Positions 24,533 to 34,201 of a stretch of 64,000 nt of DNA are shown here, one piece after another. A program made the translations under genes and the position numbers. Source of the stretch: a virus; the IMG/VR virus record IMGVR_UViG_3300020469_000011, positions 82,511-146,510 of that record; one strand, given 5' to 3'. The notes beneath the pieces are model-generated. The model made no database searches. It had not been told where the DNA came from and worked only from the letters and a program-made list of their open reading frames with translations. Each line of letters begins with the position of its first letter. Position 1 is the first letter of the stretch.

Positions 24533-27049
24533 ATGTTTTATACTAATGTAGCACTTGTTGGTAATAAAATACACATGAGGTATATTGAAAATGGAATAAG
24601 AAAACAAAATGATTTTTCTTTCAGTCCTGAATTGTTTATAAAAAGTAAGAAAGGTAATTTTAGAGATCTATATAATAATTCCTATAAAAGTATAGAAGTA
24701 GAAAACGTAAAAACCGCCAAAGAAAAAGTTAAAAGTTCTTCTAATATTGAAGACTATACTATTTGTGGTAATGCAAAACCCGAATTTGAGTTTATTCATA
24801 GAAACTTTCCTGAAAACATATCCTTTGACTCCTCACAAATAAACATTGGTTATCTTGATATTGAGGTTTTTACAGACGGTGCTTTTCCTGAACCATCTGC
24901 CGCAAAATATCCAATCAATGCTATATCCTTTCGTATTCATGAAATGACACATGCTTTTGGTTTAACCTATGACAATGTTACCTATAAAAGCAAAAAAGAT
25001 GATGTAACTGTATATCTATTTGATACTGAAGAAAAATTATTAACTGAATTTATAAATTTTTGGAGTAAATGTGAATTAGATGTTATATCTGGTTGGAACT
25101 CTAATAGTTTTGATATTCCATACATTTGCAGAAGAATAGAAAATGTATTTGGTGAAAGGTATTTAAAAAGACTATCCCCATATTCAAAAATCTTTTCAAC
25201 AGAAAGAAAGAATGATTTTGGTAATAAAGAGATTGCATATAAAATTTATGGAATATCTCAAATAGACTATCTTGCAATCTACAAAAAATTTACATTTAAA
25301 AATCGTGAAAGCTATAAACTAGATTTTATTGCACAAGAAGAATTGGGTGAACGTAAAGAAGATGTATCTGATTATGATAATCTATTTGATTTGTATGAAA
25401 AAGACTTTGAACTTTTCATGGATTATAATATTAAAGATACTGAACTTGTAGAAAGATTAGATGATAGATTAAAGCTAATGGAAATAGCATTAACTCTGGC
25501 ATATTTTTCAAAAGTAAATTATGAAGATATCTTTAGTCCAATGAGGTATTGGGAAAACATTATTCAAAATTATCTTTATGAACATCAGATAGTTGTACCA
25601 ATTGAAAAGCCAGAAAATGAAAAGACTAAAAAGTTTGAAGGTGCGTATGTAAAAGATCCAATTGTAGGTAAACATGATTTCATGGTATCCTTTGACTTCA
25701 CTGCTCTGTATCCATATATTCTTCGTACATTTAATATTTCTCCAGAAACTATTCAAGGAATGCGATATGATCTAGATGTAGAATCTATATTAAATCAATC
25801 AATTGATTTATCTAGTGAATATGAAAAAGACATTACTGTAGCTGCAAATGGAGCCAGATTCACTCGCAAACACACTGGATTTATTCCTGCTCTTATTAAA
25901 AGAATGTTAGATTTGAGAGTTGATTCTAAAAAAGAAATGATTAAGACTCAGCAGAAAATTGAAGAAATGAAAAAGAGCGGTGAAAATCTAAATGATATTA
26001 AACTTTTAGAAAAGAAAACAGTTGCTTTATTTAATATGCAACTTGTAGCTAAAGTAGCTGCAAACTCTTTTTATGGAATTTGTGGATTAAAATATTTTCG
26101 TTTTTATGATATACGTTTAGCAGAAGCAGTAACTTATTCCGGTCAAGCAGCAAATCGTTTTGTAGAAAAGAAAGTAAATGAATATTTAAATAAATTACTA
26201 GAGACAGAAAATAAAGATTATACAATCTATATGGATACAGATTCTTGTTATTTTGACCTAAGTGGAATGGTGAATAAATTTGTTCCTAATAAAACAAAAC
26301 AAGAACAGAACGAGTTTGTCAAGAAAGTGGGTTATTCAAAACTCACAGAATGTATTGATAATGCTATTGATAGTTTCAACAAATATTTAAATGTTCATGA
26401 TGCTATTCTTAATATGAAAATGGAAGCCGTTGGTGGTGGAGTTTTTATAGCAAAGAAAAAGTATGTAATGTCAATAGTCCATATGGAAGGTGTAGACTAT
26501 GCAAAACCAAAATTAAAAATGACAGGTGTTGAAGCAGTAAAATCTTCAACTCCTGCTCCAGCTAGAAAAGCTTTGACAGACTGTGCGAATATTCTTGTCA
26601 CAGGAACAGAAGATGAACTAATTGAATATGTCACAAAATTTCGTAAAGAATGGAATGGTCTATCTCCAGATCAAATTGGATTACCAACTTCAGTGAATGG
26701 TATATTTAAGTATCACACAAAAGATAATAGATATGCACTTGGCTGTCCTATACATGTGAGAGCAGCAATTAATTATAATTATTGGATATCCGAATATAAA
26801 ATTGATATGCATTATTCTGATATTAAAGATGGTTCAAAAGCAAAGTATGTTTTTCTTATAAACCAAAACTACACTAGAGAAAATGTCATAGCGTTTCCAT
26901 CTAAGCTACCGAAAGAACTTGACTTACACTCCAAAATAGATTATAATGCTCAGTTAGAAAGATCATTTCTTTCTCCTCTTAAAATTATGCTTGAGCCAAC
27001 TGGTTGGAATTATGAGAAAAAAGTAAATTTAATGGATTTATTTTCTTAA
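24533..27049 (+). CDS. 43: Family B DNA polymerase gp43
   Basis: The 838-residue enzyme has Exo I 'IGYLDIEVF' (about 104-112), motif A 'FDFTALYPYILRTFN' (about 387), motif B 'KVAANSFYGICGL' (about 505-517) and motif C 'YMDTDSCYF' (about 565). The exonuclease acidic residues and catalytic Asp pairs look intact. It replicates the phage genome with proofreading. A TAAGGAATCA ribosome site precedes the start, and a consensus early promoter lies immediately upstream. The C-terminal 'KVNLMDLFS' closely resembles the last residues of the methyltransferase (KVNLMELFN), possibly a shared sliding-clamp-binding tail. Confidence 0.95.
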   Translation: MFYTNVALVGNKIHMRYIENGIRKQNDFSFSPELFIKSKKGNFRDLYNNSYKSIEVENVKTAKEKVKSSSNIEDYTICGNAKPEFEFIHRNFPENISFDSSQINIGYLDIEVFTDGAFPEPSAAKYPINAISFRIHEMTHAFGLTYDNVTYKSKKDDVTVYLFDTEEKLLTEFINFWSKCELDVISGWNSNSFDIPYICRRIENVFGERYLKRLSPYSKIFSTERKNDFGNKEIAYKIYGISQIDYLAIYKKFTFKNRESYKLDFIAQEELGERKEDVSDYDNLFDLYEKDFELFMDYNIKDTELVERLDDRLKLMEIALTLAYFSKVNYEDIFSPMRYWENIIQNYLYEHQIVVPIEKPENEKTKKFEGAYVKDPIVGKHDFMVSFDFTALYPYILRTFNISPETIQGMRYDLDVESILNQSIDLSSEYEKDITVAANGARFTRKHTGFIPALIKRMLDLRVDSKKEMIKTQQKIEEMKKSGENLNDIKLLEKKTVALFNMQLVAKVAANSFYGICGLKYFRFYDIRLAEAVTYSGQAANRFVEKKVNEYLNKLLETENKDYTIYMDTDSCYFDLSGMVNKFVPNKTKQEQNEFVKKVGYSKLTECIDNAIDSFNKYLNVHDAILNMKMEAVGGGVFIAKKKYVMSIVHMEGVDYAKPKLKMTGVEAVKSSTPAPARKALTDCANILVTGTEDELIEYVTKFRKEWNGLSPDQIGLPTSVNGIFKYHTKDNRYALGCPIHVRAAINYNYWISEYKIDMHYSDIKDGSKAKYVFLINQNYTRENVIAFPSKLPKELDLHSKIDYNAQLERSFLSPLKIMLEPTGWNYEKKVNLMDLFS

Positions 27050-27068
27050 CATTTAATGAAGGATTGTT

Positions 27069-28139
27069 ATGTCAAGTTTTTTTAAAAACTATGCAAAATC
27101 AATGAAAAACGAACTTGCTACTATTGTTGGTGAGCAGGGTATGATAGGTGATTGTGAAGAATTTTTAGATACAGGTTCTTACATGCTGAATGCAATTATG
27201 TCAGCGGATTTATTTAAAGGCATTCCTAAAAATAAAACAATTGCTATTGCATCAGATTCAGGTATTGGCAAATCATTCTTTTGTGTATCTATTGCAAAAG
27301 AATTTCAAAAGAATTTTCCAAATGGATATGTTGTTTATTATGAAACAGAAAATGCATTTACTACAAAAATGTTTGCTGAAAGAGGAATTGATCTAAACCG
27401 TTTGCTTTATGTACCAATTGGAACTGTTGAACAATTCCGACATGAGTCAACAAAATTTGTTAAAGATTATAATGGTTTGTCAGAAGAAGAGAAAGTACCA
27501 TTTATTATGATATTAGATTCTATTGGTAACTTGTCTACAGAAAAAGAATATGAAGATGCTATTTCAGGTGCAAACAAAACAGATATGACAAAAGGCAGAC
27601 TTGTTAAATCAGCACTAAGAACATTGAAAATGGAATTGTCAAGAGCCAATGCCCCATTGATTATGACTAATCATGTATACAGTGAAATCGGTTCAATGTA
27701 TCCTCAAGAAGTAATGACCGGTGGAAAAGGTCCTTTGTTTCTGTCCGATGTAGTTTTGTTTTTATCTAAACGTAAAGATAAAGATGGAACAGTACAAGTT
27801 GGTAATTTTATTTCAGCAAGAGCCAGAAAATCAAGATTTACTAAAGAAAATTCAAAAGTTGAAATTTATTTAAACTTTAAAACTGGTATTAATAAATATC
27901 ATGGTCTTTTACCTTTTGCTGAAAAGGCAGGTGTTTATAAAAAAATTGGTAATCGTTATGAAGTTTCTGATGGACGTAAATTATATGAAAAACAGATTAT
28001 GGAAAATCCACAAGAATTTTTCACTCAAGAAGTATTAGAAAAAATCAATGAATATATTCATGAAGAATTTTCATATGGTGGTTATACGGAAGAACTGCCA
28101 TTTGATAGTTTAGATGAAGATGTTTTAGAAAAGGAGTAA
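27069..28139 (+). CDS. uvsX: UvsX RecA-like recombinase
   Basis: The 356-residue protein has Walker A 'IASDSGIGKSFF' (about 60-71), a Walker B-like 'FIMILDSIGNL' (about 148-158) and the RecA-type loop region 'TGGKGPLFLSD'. It mediates strand exchange for recombination-dependent replication. A GAAGGATTG ribosome site precedes it, and it lies 19 bases after the polymerase. Confidence 0.9.
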   Translation: MSSFFKNYAKSMKNELATIVGEQGMIGDCEEFLDTGSYMLNAIMSADLFKGIPKNKTIAIASDSGIGKSFFCVSIAKEFQKNFPNGYVVYYETENAFTTKMFAERGIDLNRLLYVPIGTVEQFRHESTKFVKDYNGLSEEEKVPFIMILDSIGNLSTEKEYEDAISGANKTDMTKGRLVKSALRTLKMELSRANAPLIMTNHVYSEIGSMYPQEVMTGGKGPLFLSDVVLFLSKRKDKDGTVQVGNFISARARKSRFTKENSKVEIYLNFKTGINKYHGLLPFAEKAGVYKKIGNRYEVSDGRKLYEKQIMENPQEFFTQEVLEKINEYIHEEFSYGGYTEELPFDSLDEDVLEKE

Positions 28140-28145
28140 CTTAAA

Positions 28146-28520
28146 ATGGAAAACAATACAATATTTAATTATGGTGTGGTTAAAGATGAAAGTGATGATA
28201 GATGGGCTATTCATATTGAAAGTGGAGATTTTACGGATTTTATTTTTAAAATAGATCATCTTCGCTTGACATATAAAACTGATGATGATAGACTAAAGTT
28301 GGTTGAAAGTTATGATGAAGTAGATGATAAAGATGTAATTCTAGATTTTCAGTATGACCTTACCTCAGTCCCAAACAATTTTGAAAATGTAGATGGTAGT
28401 CAAGAGGCTTTTGAAAATGTTGCTAGAAATATTTTAATTGATATTTTAATGAGTCATCCTGAATTATATAAATTGGAGTCTAATAATGAACACCAAGCTG
28501 ATATTGAACAGCCTAATTAA
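28146..28520 (+). CDS. Hypothetical acidic protein between uvsX and gp41
   Basis: A 124-residue, very acidic protein. The C-terminal 35 bases overlap the start of the gp41-like helicase gene. It might be a replication accessory factor, by position. No family recognised. Confidence 0.6.
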   Translation: MENNTIFNYGVVKDESDDRWAIHIESGDFTDFIFKIDHLRLTYKTDDDRLKLVESYDEVDDKDVILDFQYDLTSVPNNFENVDGSQEAFENVARNILIDILMSHPELYKLESNNEHQADIEQPN

Positions 28521-29844
28521 AAACAAAAGTTATGTTAATAAAACTCTCCCTTTTCTAAAACAAGAATATTTTGAAGACAAATTAGAAAAGTCTATATATA
28601 GTTATATATCTAAATTTATTACAGAATATAATACTCTTCCTTCAGATGATGTTGTAGAATATTATGCAGGTAAAGATAACACTTTAAGTGATGATGAACT
28701 AAAAGAACTTAGTAGTGTTTGGAATGATATCATTAATCAAGATACAGAAAATATGACGGTAGATTGGTTAGTAGATATTACCGAAGAATGGTGTAAAGAA
28801 AGAGCAATTTTTCTTGCTGTAAGTGAATCTATTAATATTATTACAGATGATAAAAAGAAAGGTGATAAAAATACTATACCAGATATATTAAAAGATGCAT
28901 TGTCTGTTTCCTTTGATACAAATATTGGTCATGACTTTACAGAAGATGCAGAATCTAGATTTGAATATTATCATAAAAAAGAATCTAAACTTCCTTTTGA
29001 TATTGAAATGTTAAACAAAATTACTAAAGGTGGTTTTACTCATGGAACATTAAATTTATTTTTAGGTGGGACTAATTCTGGTAAAACTCTTTTTATGTGC
29101 CATTTAGCTGCATCATATTTGAATCATGGATACAATGTTTTATATATAACACTTGAAATAGCCGAAGAAGAAATTGCTAAACGAATTGATTCTAATTTGA
29201 TGAATATAAAAATGTCTGAAGTTACTACAATGACTAAGGATAGTTTTCTGACAAAAATTGAAAAAATTAGAGCAAAAACAATTGGAAACTTAAAAATAAA
29301 ACAATATCCGCCGGCTTCTGCAAATATTAATCATTTTCGTGCTTTACTAAATGAGTTAAATTTAAAGAAAAATTTTGCTCCAGATATAATTATAGTAGAT
29401 TATTTAGGATTGTGTTCCTCTGCTAGAATACGTTCTTCTGAAAATTCTTTTAATTTTTATAAATCAGTTGCTGAAGAAATGAGAGGTCTTGCTGTAGAGA
29501 AAAAAGTACCTATTGTTAGCAATCATCAATTTAATCGTTCAGGCCAATATAATACAGATGTAGATTTAGAAAACATTTCAGAATCACATGGTATATCTAT
29601 GACTGCTGATTTTATGGCAGCAATTATAGTTACTGAAGAATTTATTGAAGAAAAGAAAGTTATGATAAAACAACTGAAAAGTAGATATAATGATCCGAGT
29701 TATTATAATAAATTCATGATTGGAATGGATAGAGAAAAAATGAAACTCTATAATTTAGAAGATGAGCACGTTATAGAAATGGCATCTATAAAAGAAAAAG
29801 ATGATGTTGTTTCAAAACCAAAAGTAAATATTGATTTTTCGTAA
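28486..29844 (+). CDS. 41: gp41-like replicative DNA helicase
   Basis: The 452-residue DnaB-family helicase has Walker A 'LGGTNSGKTLFM' (about 191-202), 'YITLEIAEEEIAKRID', Walker B 'IIIVDYLGL' (about 302-310) and 'VSNHQFNRSG' (about 344). In T4 the hexamer unwinds the fork and works with gp61 primase. The start ATG at 28486 overlaps the upstream gene by 35 bases and has a GGAG element before it. Confidence 0.9.
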   Translation: MNTKLILNSLIKNKSYVNKTLPFLKQEYFEDKLEKSIYSYISKFITEYNTLPSDDVVEYYAGKDNTLSDDELKELSSVWNDIINQDTENMTVDWLVDITEEWCKERAIFLAVSESINIITDDKKKGDKNTIPDILKDALSVSFDTNIGHDFTEDAESRFEYYHKKESKLPFDIEMLNKITKGGFTHGTLNLFLGGTNSGKTLFMCHLAASYLNHGYNVLYITLEIAEEEIAKRIDSNLMNIKMSEVTTMTKDSFLTKIEKIRAKTIGNLKIKQYPPASANINHFRALLNELNLKKNFAPDIIIVDYLGLCSSARIRSSENSFNFYKSVAEEMRGLAVEKKVPIVSNHQFNRSGQYNTDVDLENISESHGISMTADFMAAIIVTEEFIEEKKVMIKQLKSRYNDPSYYNKFMIGMDREKMKLYNLEDEHVIEMASIKEKDDVVSKPKVNIDFS

Positions 29845-29852
29845 GGAATATT

Positions 29853-30455
29853 ATGTTAGATCCAAATAATATATTTTTAATAGGAAATCCTGAATTCTAT
29901 TCAGATCCTCAAAAAAATATGTTTCGTTCAGATATATGGGATGACTATGAGTCTATGAATGAAGACTTGATATCTTATTGGAATGAGACTGTAAATAAAG
30001 ATAATATTGTTTATATAGTCTGCGGTAAAGGAGGTATTGGAAATTCTTTTTTTAAAAATAAATTGAATGAAAAATTAAATGGTGAGATAATTTTAATTCA
30101 AAATAAAAATTCATCGATACCTAAATATTATAACCATTTTGTAAGTGAAGCAGAATTCGTACATGTTAAGGCAATTGATTTAAATATTCAATATACTATT
30201 TATTTAACTAATTTTTTAGAACATATAAATAGAGTAGAAGCTAATTTCACAGTAACTTCATGTTTAACTAATAACTTAAAAAAAGTAAATGAAAAATTTA
30301 TATATTATGAAAGTAAAGAAGGTTCACACATATTTGTAAATAATTTGAATAAACCTGTATTTAATTTATCAGCAGATTTATGGGAATTTAAACCAGTACG
30401 CTTATCTACTTTATTAGAAATTTACAAAAGCTATTGCATATTTAACTCAGAATAA
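29853..30455 (+). CDS. Possible degenerate metallophosphoesterase-like protein
   Basis: In the 200-residue protein the N-terminal order of elements follows phage calcineurin-like phosphoesterases: 'FLIGNPEFYS', then 'MNEDLISYWNETVNKDNIVYIVCG', then 'LNGEIILIQNKN'. The places where active enzymes have D-x-H, G-D and G-N-H-D hold N-P-E, C-G and Q-N-K-N, so the metal site is lost. Family membership is an inference from spacing. It may be a structural or regulatory relic of an enzyme. A TAAGGAATAT ribosome site is present. Confidence 0.5.
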   Translation: MLDPNNIFLIGNPEFYSDPQKNMFRSDIWDDYESMNEDLISYWNETVNKDNIVYIVCGKGGIGNSFFKNKLNEKLNGEIILIQNKNSSIPKYYNHFVSEAEFVHVKAIDLNIQYTIYLTNFLEHINRVEANFTVTSCLTNNLKKVNEKFIYYESKEGSHIFVNNLNKPVFNLSADLWEFKPVRLSTLLEIYKSYCIFNSE

Positions 30456-30457
30456 AA

Positions 30458-30982
30458 ATGAAAAAAACATACAATCAATTTGTAGAAAGTATTCTTTTAG
30501 AAAAAAAGAAAAAGAATAAAAAAGAACCAGATAGTGATCTTTTTTTAGATAATGAAGAAGAAGAGGAAGAAGAACCTACTGATGAAGAAGAATCTACTGA
30601 TGAAGAAGAATCTGAAGATACTGAAGAGGATACTCCAGAAGAAGGTGAGGAAGATGAGCCAGAACCAAAAGAGGATGAAAAAGAATACGATCCTGATGAC
30701 GAAGAAAAAGTTAAGACTTCAAAACAAGATACTGAGAAAAAAGCTTTAAAAAACGTATCAACTGACGTAGAAGATAGTGATATGGAAAGTGATGAAATTG
30801 AAGACAAAATTGATGATGAAATAGAGTATTTAGAAACTGATAAAGAAAGAAATGAAAAATTATCTTATAAAGATAAAAAAGAAGAAGAAGAAAAACAGAA
30901 AAAAGAAAAACAAGATAAAGAAGATAATAAAACTAAAATCGTTATCAATCCTAACATCACAGAACATTTAAATAACTGGTAA
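30458..30982 (+). CDS. Highly acidic protein with capsid-targeting-like N-terminus (prohead core candidate)
   Basis: The 174-residue protein begins MKKTYNQFVESILLE followed by KKKKNKK, close to the T4 internal-protein leader. The rest is a long Glu/Asp run (residues 28-100) with low complexity, then Lys/Glu mixed helices and a C-terminus ending 'NPNITEHLNNW'. Acidic low-complexity scaffold proteins such as T4 gp67 are part of the prohead core and are degraded by gp21. A scaffold role is therefore likelier than an enzyme. Confidence 0.65.
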   Translation: MKKTYNQFVESILLEKKKKNKKEPDSDLFLDNEEEEEEEPTDEEESTDEEESEDTEEDTPEEGEEDEPEPKEDEKEYDPDDEEKVKTSKQDTEKKALKNVSTDVEDSDMESDEIEDKIDDEIEYLETDKERNEKLSYKDKKEEEEKQKKEKQDKEDNKTKIVINPNITEHLNNW

Positions 30983-30988
30983 TCTAAA

Positions 30989-32191
30989 ATGGCAGCATCA
31001 AACGATAGAAAGATTTCTCAATTACCTCTACTGACTGAAGTAAAAGATGACTCAACTTTTCTTGTTGTTAGTAACATTAGTACTACTCCTAAGAATGAGA
31101 GAATCAATACTCAGACCTTGTTTAACCAAGTACCTGTTTCCGTGACAGTAGGAAAAGAATTAAGTGGAAAAGATGTTATCTTTAACACTACTCTTTCTGC
31201 AGCTAATAGATTTTATTTTGATAGTTCTAGTGGGGATTTAAATCTTGGAAGAAATTTAACAGTTGCAAACAGCGTTACGGTTACTAATGACTTAACTGTA
31301 AATGGTACTGTTTACTTTGGTGCGATCAATCCTAATTTTGTTAATCTTGATATTACAGGAAATTTTACAAGTAATGGTTCAGCCAATGTAGGAACAACTC
31401 TACTTGTTGCTGGTGAATCCACGTTTTCAGAAAATGTAACAGCAAGCAAGCATCTAACAGTTTCAAATAATTTAACTGTTGCCGGAGCAACAACTCTCAC
31501 AGGAAATTTAACCGGCGAACACATTATTTCAAATACTGCGAATATATCAACATTAACAGTAACAAATAGTATTGCTGGTGCACAGTCAATATCGTCTGTA
31601 AGTTCTTTTGCTGAAAACATTGTTGCAAATAATACTATTACTGCTAACGGCTCTATTACGTCTGTAGGTAATATTACTGGTAATGCAGGCACATTAACTT
31701 CTTTAAACGTTACATCTAATGGTCAAGTAGGAAATAGATTAACAGTTCAAAATCTAACAACTCAAGTAAATGCAGATATTGATGGTCAAGTAACGGCAAA
31801 TAATGTTGTAGCAAATATTAATTTAACATCACCAGCTGCTACAATTACTACGTTGAATACCACTACATTAAATGCAACAGATTTTGAATCTACTAATAAT
31901 ATTAATGCACTAGCTATTACTACTGTAAACTTAGCAGTTGATACGTTTAGTATTAGTACACTAGATGCTACCACTTTAACTTCAAACACTATAAATGCTA
32001 ATAATGTAATTTCCCCAGACATATCAGTCTCTAATTTAAAAATGAGTATTATCACTACTTTACCAGATGCTAATACTATACCAGACGGAACTATGGTTCT
32101 TTATTTTAATGCAGGAAATTATTCATTACAAGTAGCTGCAGGAACACCACCAGCTAGATATTGGAGATCTGTATTCTTAGGAAATCCATAA
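30989..32191 (+). CDS. Repetitive virion fibre-like protein
   Basis: The 400-residue protein starts 'DRKISQLPLLTEVKDDSTFLVV', a common N-terminal module of marine phage virion proteins. It continues with many degenerate 'NLTVAGxTTLTGNL'-type repeats (about 85-310), which predict a beta-helical shaft rich in Thr, Asn and Val. The C-terminal cap (about 345-400) holds 'IPDGTMVLYFNAGNYSLQV'. It is probably a fibre or whisker trimer. Confidence 0.65.
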   Translation: MAASNDRKISQLPLLTEVKDDSTFLVVSNISTTPKNERINTQTLFNQVPVSVTVGKELSGKDVIFNTTLSAANRFYFDSSSGDLNLGRNLTVANSVTVTNDLTVNGTVYFGAINPNFVNLDITGNFTSNGSANVGTTLLVAGESTFSENVTASKHLTVSNNLTVAGATTLTGNLTGEHIISNTANISTLTVTNSIAGAQSISSVSSFAENIVANNTITANGSITSVGNITGNAGTLTSLNVTSNGQVGNRLTVQNLTTQVNADIDGQVTANNVVANINLTSPAATITTLNTTTLNATDFESTNNINALAITTVNLAVDTFSISTLDATTLTSNTINANNVISPDISVSNLKMSIITTLPDANTIPDGTMVLYFNAGNYSLQVAAGTPPARYWRSVFLGNP

Positions 32192-32208
32192 TATGATAAA
32201 TCTTTGTT

Positions 32209-32601
32209 ATGGTTGATATATCTGAAGAGAGTTTTTATAATTTTGCTATATCTAATTTAAAATCAAAATATTTAATAGAATCAGAGTTTCGTTCTCTTTT
32301 AAAACATATAATATACATTAAGAGACTATTAAAAAAATATAAAGACAACTCTAAAACAATTAATATTAATCTATTAATAAATCATTTTGTTATTCTATAT
32401 AATGAGTTTGATCAAAATTCGTTAACAGCGATATTATTTTATCAAATAAACGAGTTATATTATCCACAATTAAAAACTATTTTGTTATTGTTAAACAATA
32501 TTAATTACGATGATGTGTTAATACTTAATAATGTTAAAATAGAAATAAGCAATATTCTTATAGATAAAGAATTAGAAAATATATTAAAAAGAATAATTTA
32601 A
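32209..32601 (+). CDS. Hypothetical helical protein
   Basis: A 130-residue, Ile/Leu/Asn-rich protein, probably helical. It overlaps the next gene start (ATG at 32601) by 1 base. No clear ribosome site precedes it. I do not recognise it. Confidence 0.5.
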   Translation: MVDISEESFYNFAISNLKSKYLIESEFRSLLKHIIYIKRLLKKYKDNSKTININLLINHFVILYNEFDQNSLTAILFYQINELYYPQLKTILLLLNNINYDDVLILNNVKIEISNILIDKELENILKRII

Positions 32602-33758
32602 TGTCTTATCATAAAAAACACAACTTTCAAAATCAGCTTTCTTTATTTCTTAATATAGATGAAGAAAATGGTGGTAATGGTGGCGGCGGTAATGGTGGTG
32701 GAAACGGTAACGGTGGAAATGGTGGTCCAATGACTTCAGCTACAACGGGATTGCCAACTTCTGGAGAAGATACTTTTAGAAGAAATTCTTATTTAGAAGG
32801 GGGAGTGTCTGGTTATTATTATGACCCAAATAAAAAAAGAAAAAAGAAACGAAAAAAATTAAAAAAATCTTTCTTAGATTATATGATAGGAGATGGATCT
32901 TCTTATGTTAAAGAAGATAAAGAATCTCCCATTGATTTTGCAATGTCTATAAATGAGGAAGATTTATCCGAACTGTTTGGTGAATCTGTATATGAATTTG
33001 GAGAAAATACCTACACCGTAAAATACTATAGAAAAGGTGAAAATTATAGTTATGGTAAAATGTTCTTTGTAGGTAATAACAAATTTGCAATGAGATTTAA
33101 CAAAGAGCCAAAATCAAAGAACGAAATTGATAGTATATCTTTTTGGAATAAATGGTCAACAGAAATAGTAAACGAGGATTTAAATTTCAGTATAACACCA
33201 GATGCAGACGTTATAACAGATGATCTAAGTTTAGAAAAATGTTATGAGATAGCAAAGCAAATATTTAAAAATAGAAAACCGAGATTTGTAAAGATTGACA
33301 ATATTAAGATAGAAAAAGGGGGAAAGCCAGCTAACAAAGAATTTCAAGAAGAGTTGGGGGAAGATGGAAAAAAATCTGTGAGTTTCACAGAATTACTTGA
33401 CTTTGCCCGCCAAAAGGGGTATACTGTAAAGGAGCCAGGCGATGGTTCTCTTGATATTAATCTAGTTGTACCCATGAAGATTCCTAATAAAGAATTTATA
33501 ATTCCTCATGAATCAGAATATAAAAAGACTATGAATGTAGATAAGTTTGTTGAAAATAACAAGCTTTTATTAACACCAGTCAATATACAAAACTTTGTTA
33601 AAAATGTTCAAGATGCAGAAGAATTATTAGAATTTTTTAGAAGTTTATTTAAAGACAACCTAATAAATAATTTATCTTTTGAAGCAATAGTTTTTGCTTC
33701 TAAAGTCATAAAAAGTAAACATCCTGAATGGCTTAAACTTTTAGTTCCTAGAATGTAA
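32601..33758 (+). CDS. Hypothetical protein with Gly/Asn linker
   Basis: The 385-residue protein has a Gly/Asn-only linker at about 27-48, a very basic block 'KKRKKKRKKLKKS' (about 77-89), then an apparent folded domain (about 120-385) of mixed alpha/beta composition. The N-terminus (NFQNQLSLFLNIDEENGG) faintly recalls the targeting peptides but lacks the M-K-x-F opening, so I leave it out of that group. The basic stretch suggests nucleic acid binding. Confidence 0.55.
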   Translation: MSYHKKHNFQNQLSLFLNIDEENGGNGGGGNGGGNGNGGNGGPMTSATTGLPTSGEDTFRRNSYLEGGVSGYYYDPNKKRKKKRKKLKKSFLDYMIGDGSSYVKEDKESPIDFAMSINEEDLSELFGESVYEFGENTYTVKYYRKGENYSYGKMFFVGNNKFAMRFNKEPKSKNEIDSISFWNKWSTEIVNEDLNFSITPDADVITDDLSLEKCYEIAKQIFKNRKPRFVKIDNIKIEKGGKPANKEFQEELGEDGKKSVSFTELLDFARQKGYTVKEPGDGSLDINLVVPMKIPNKEFIIPHESEYKKTMNVDKFVENNKLLLTPVNIQNFVKNVQDAEELLEFFRSLFKDNLINNLSFEAIVFASKVIKSKHPEWLKLLVPRM

Positions 33759-33760
33759 TT

Positions 33761-34201
33761 ATGAAAAAAGTTAGTTCTGGTATCGTGATAACAAATGGAA
33801 AAATAGTTCTTGGTTGTAAATCTTATAAATGGGATTTACCTAAAGGAGAAATAGAAAAAGATGAAAAGCCAATAGATGCTGCAGTTCGAGAGGCTAAAGA
33901 AGAAACAGGATTACAGATAGATAAAAATGATTTAACTGAATTGGGATTTTTTGATTATACAAAACACAAAGATTTATGGTTATATTTACATGTACCTAAG
34001 AAATTACCAGATACTTCAAAAATGAAATGCACAACATATTTTGAAGATAGAAATGGAAATGAAATTTTAGAGGTATCTGACTATAAGTATATTAATTTTA
34101 AATATCTGGAAAGATTTTTTTATCGTTCAATTTGTAAAGTATTAAGAATAATTGAACAATCTTCTACTTTTTCGGACTACTTTAAAGGAGGTCTAAAATG
34201 A
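33761..34201 (+). CDS. NUDIX hydrolase
   Basis: The 146-residue protein has a complete NUDIX box near residues 29-51 in the order G-x5-E-x7-REUxEExGU, ending in 'AVREAKEETGL'. NUDIX enzymes hydrolyse nucleoside diphosphate-linked substrates. Possible targets here are oxidised dNTPs, NAD-type molecules or RNA caps (compare T4 NudE). The stop overlaps the next ATG (ATGA). Confidence 0.85.
   Translation: MKKVSSGIVITNGKIVLGCKSYKWDLPKGEIEKDEKPIDAAVREAKEETGLQIDKNDLTELGFFDYTKHKDLWLYLHVPKKLPDTSKMKCTTYFEDRNGNEILEVSDYKYINFKYLERFFYRSICKVLRIIEQSSTFSDYFKGGLK

Noticed and set aside
28266-28294. TTGACA followed after 17 bases by TAGACT inside the 124-residue gene
   Set aside because: The -10 is weak and the site is inside coding sequence, so it is likely chance.
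30475-30807. Open frame antisense to the acidic leader-bearing gene, coding a Ser-rich product
   Set aside because: It is the mirror of GAA/GAT repeats in the real gene; no ribosome site, and the composition is only Ser and Phe.
32601-33758. Possible eleventh leader-bearing protein (NFQNQLSLFLNIDE)
   Set aside because: It lacks the M-K-x-F opening, and the Glu lies too far from the N-terminus for confidence.
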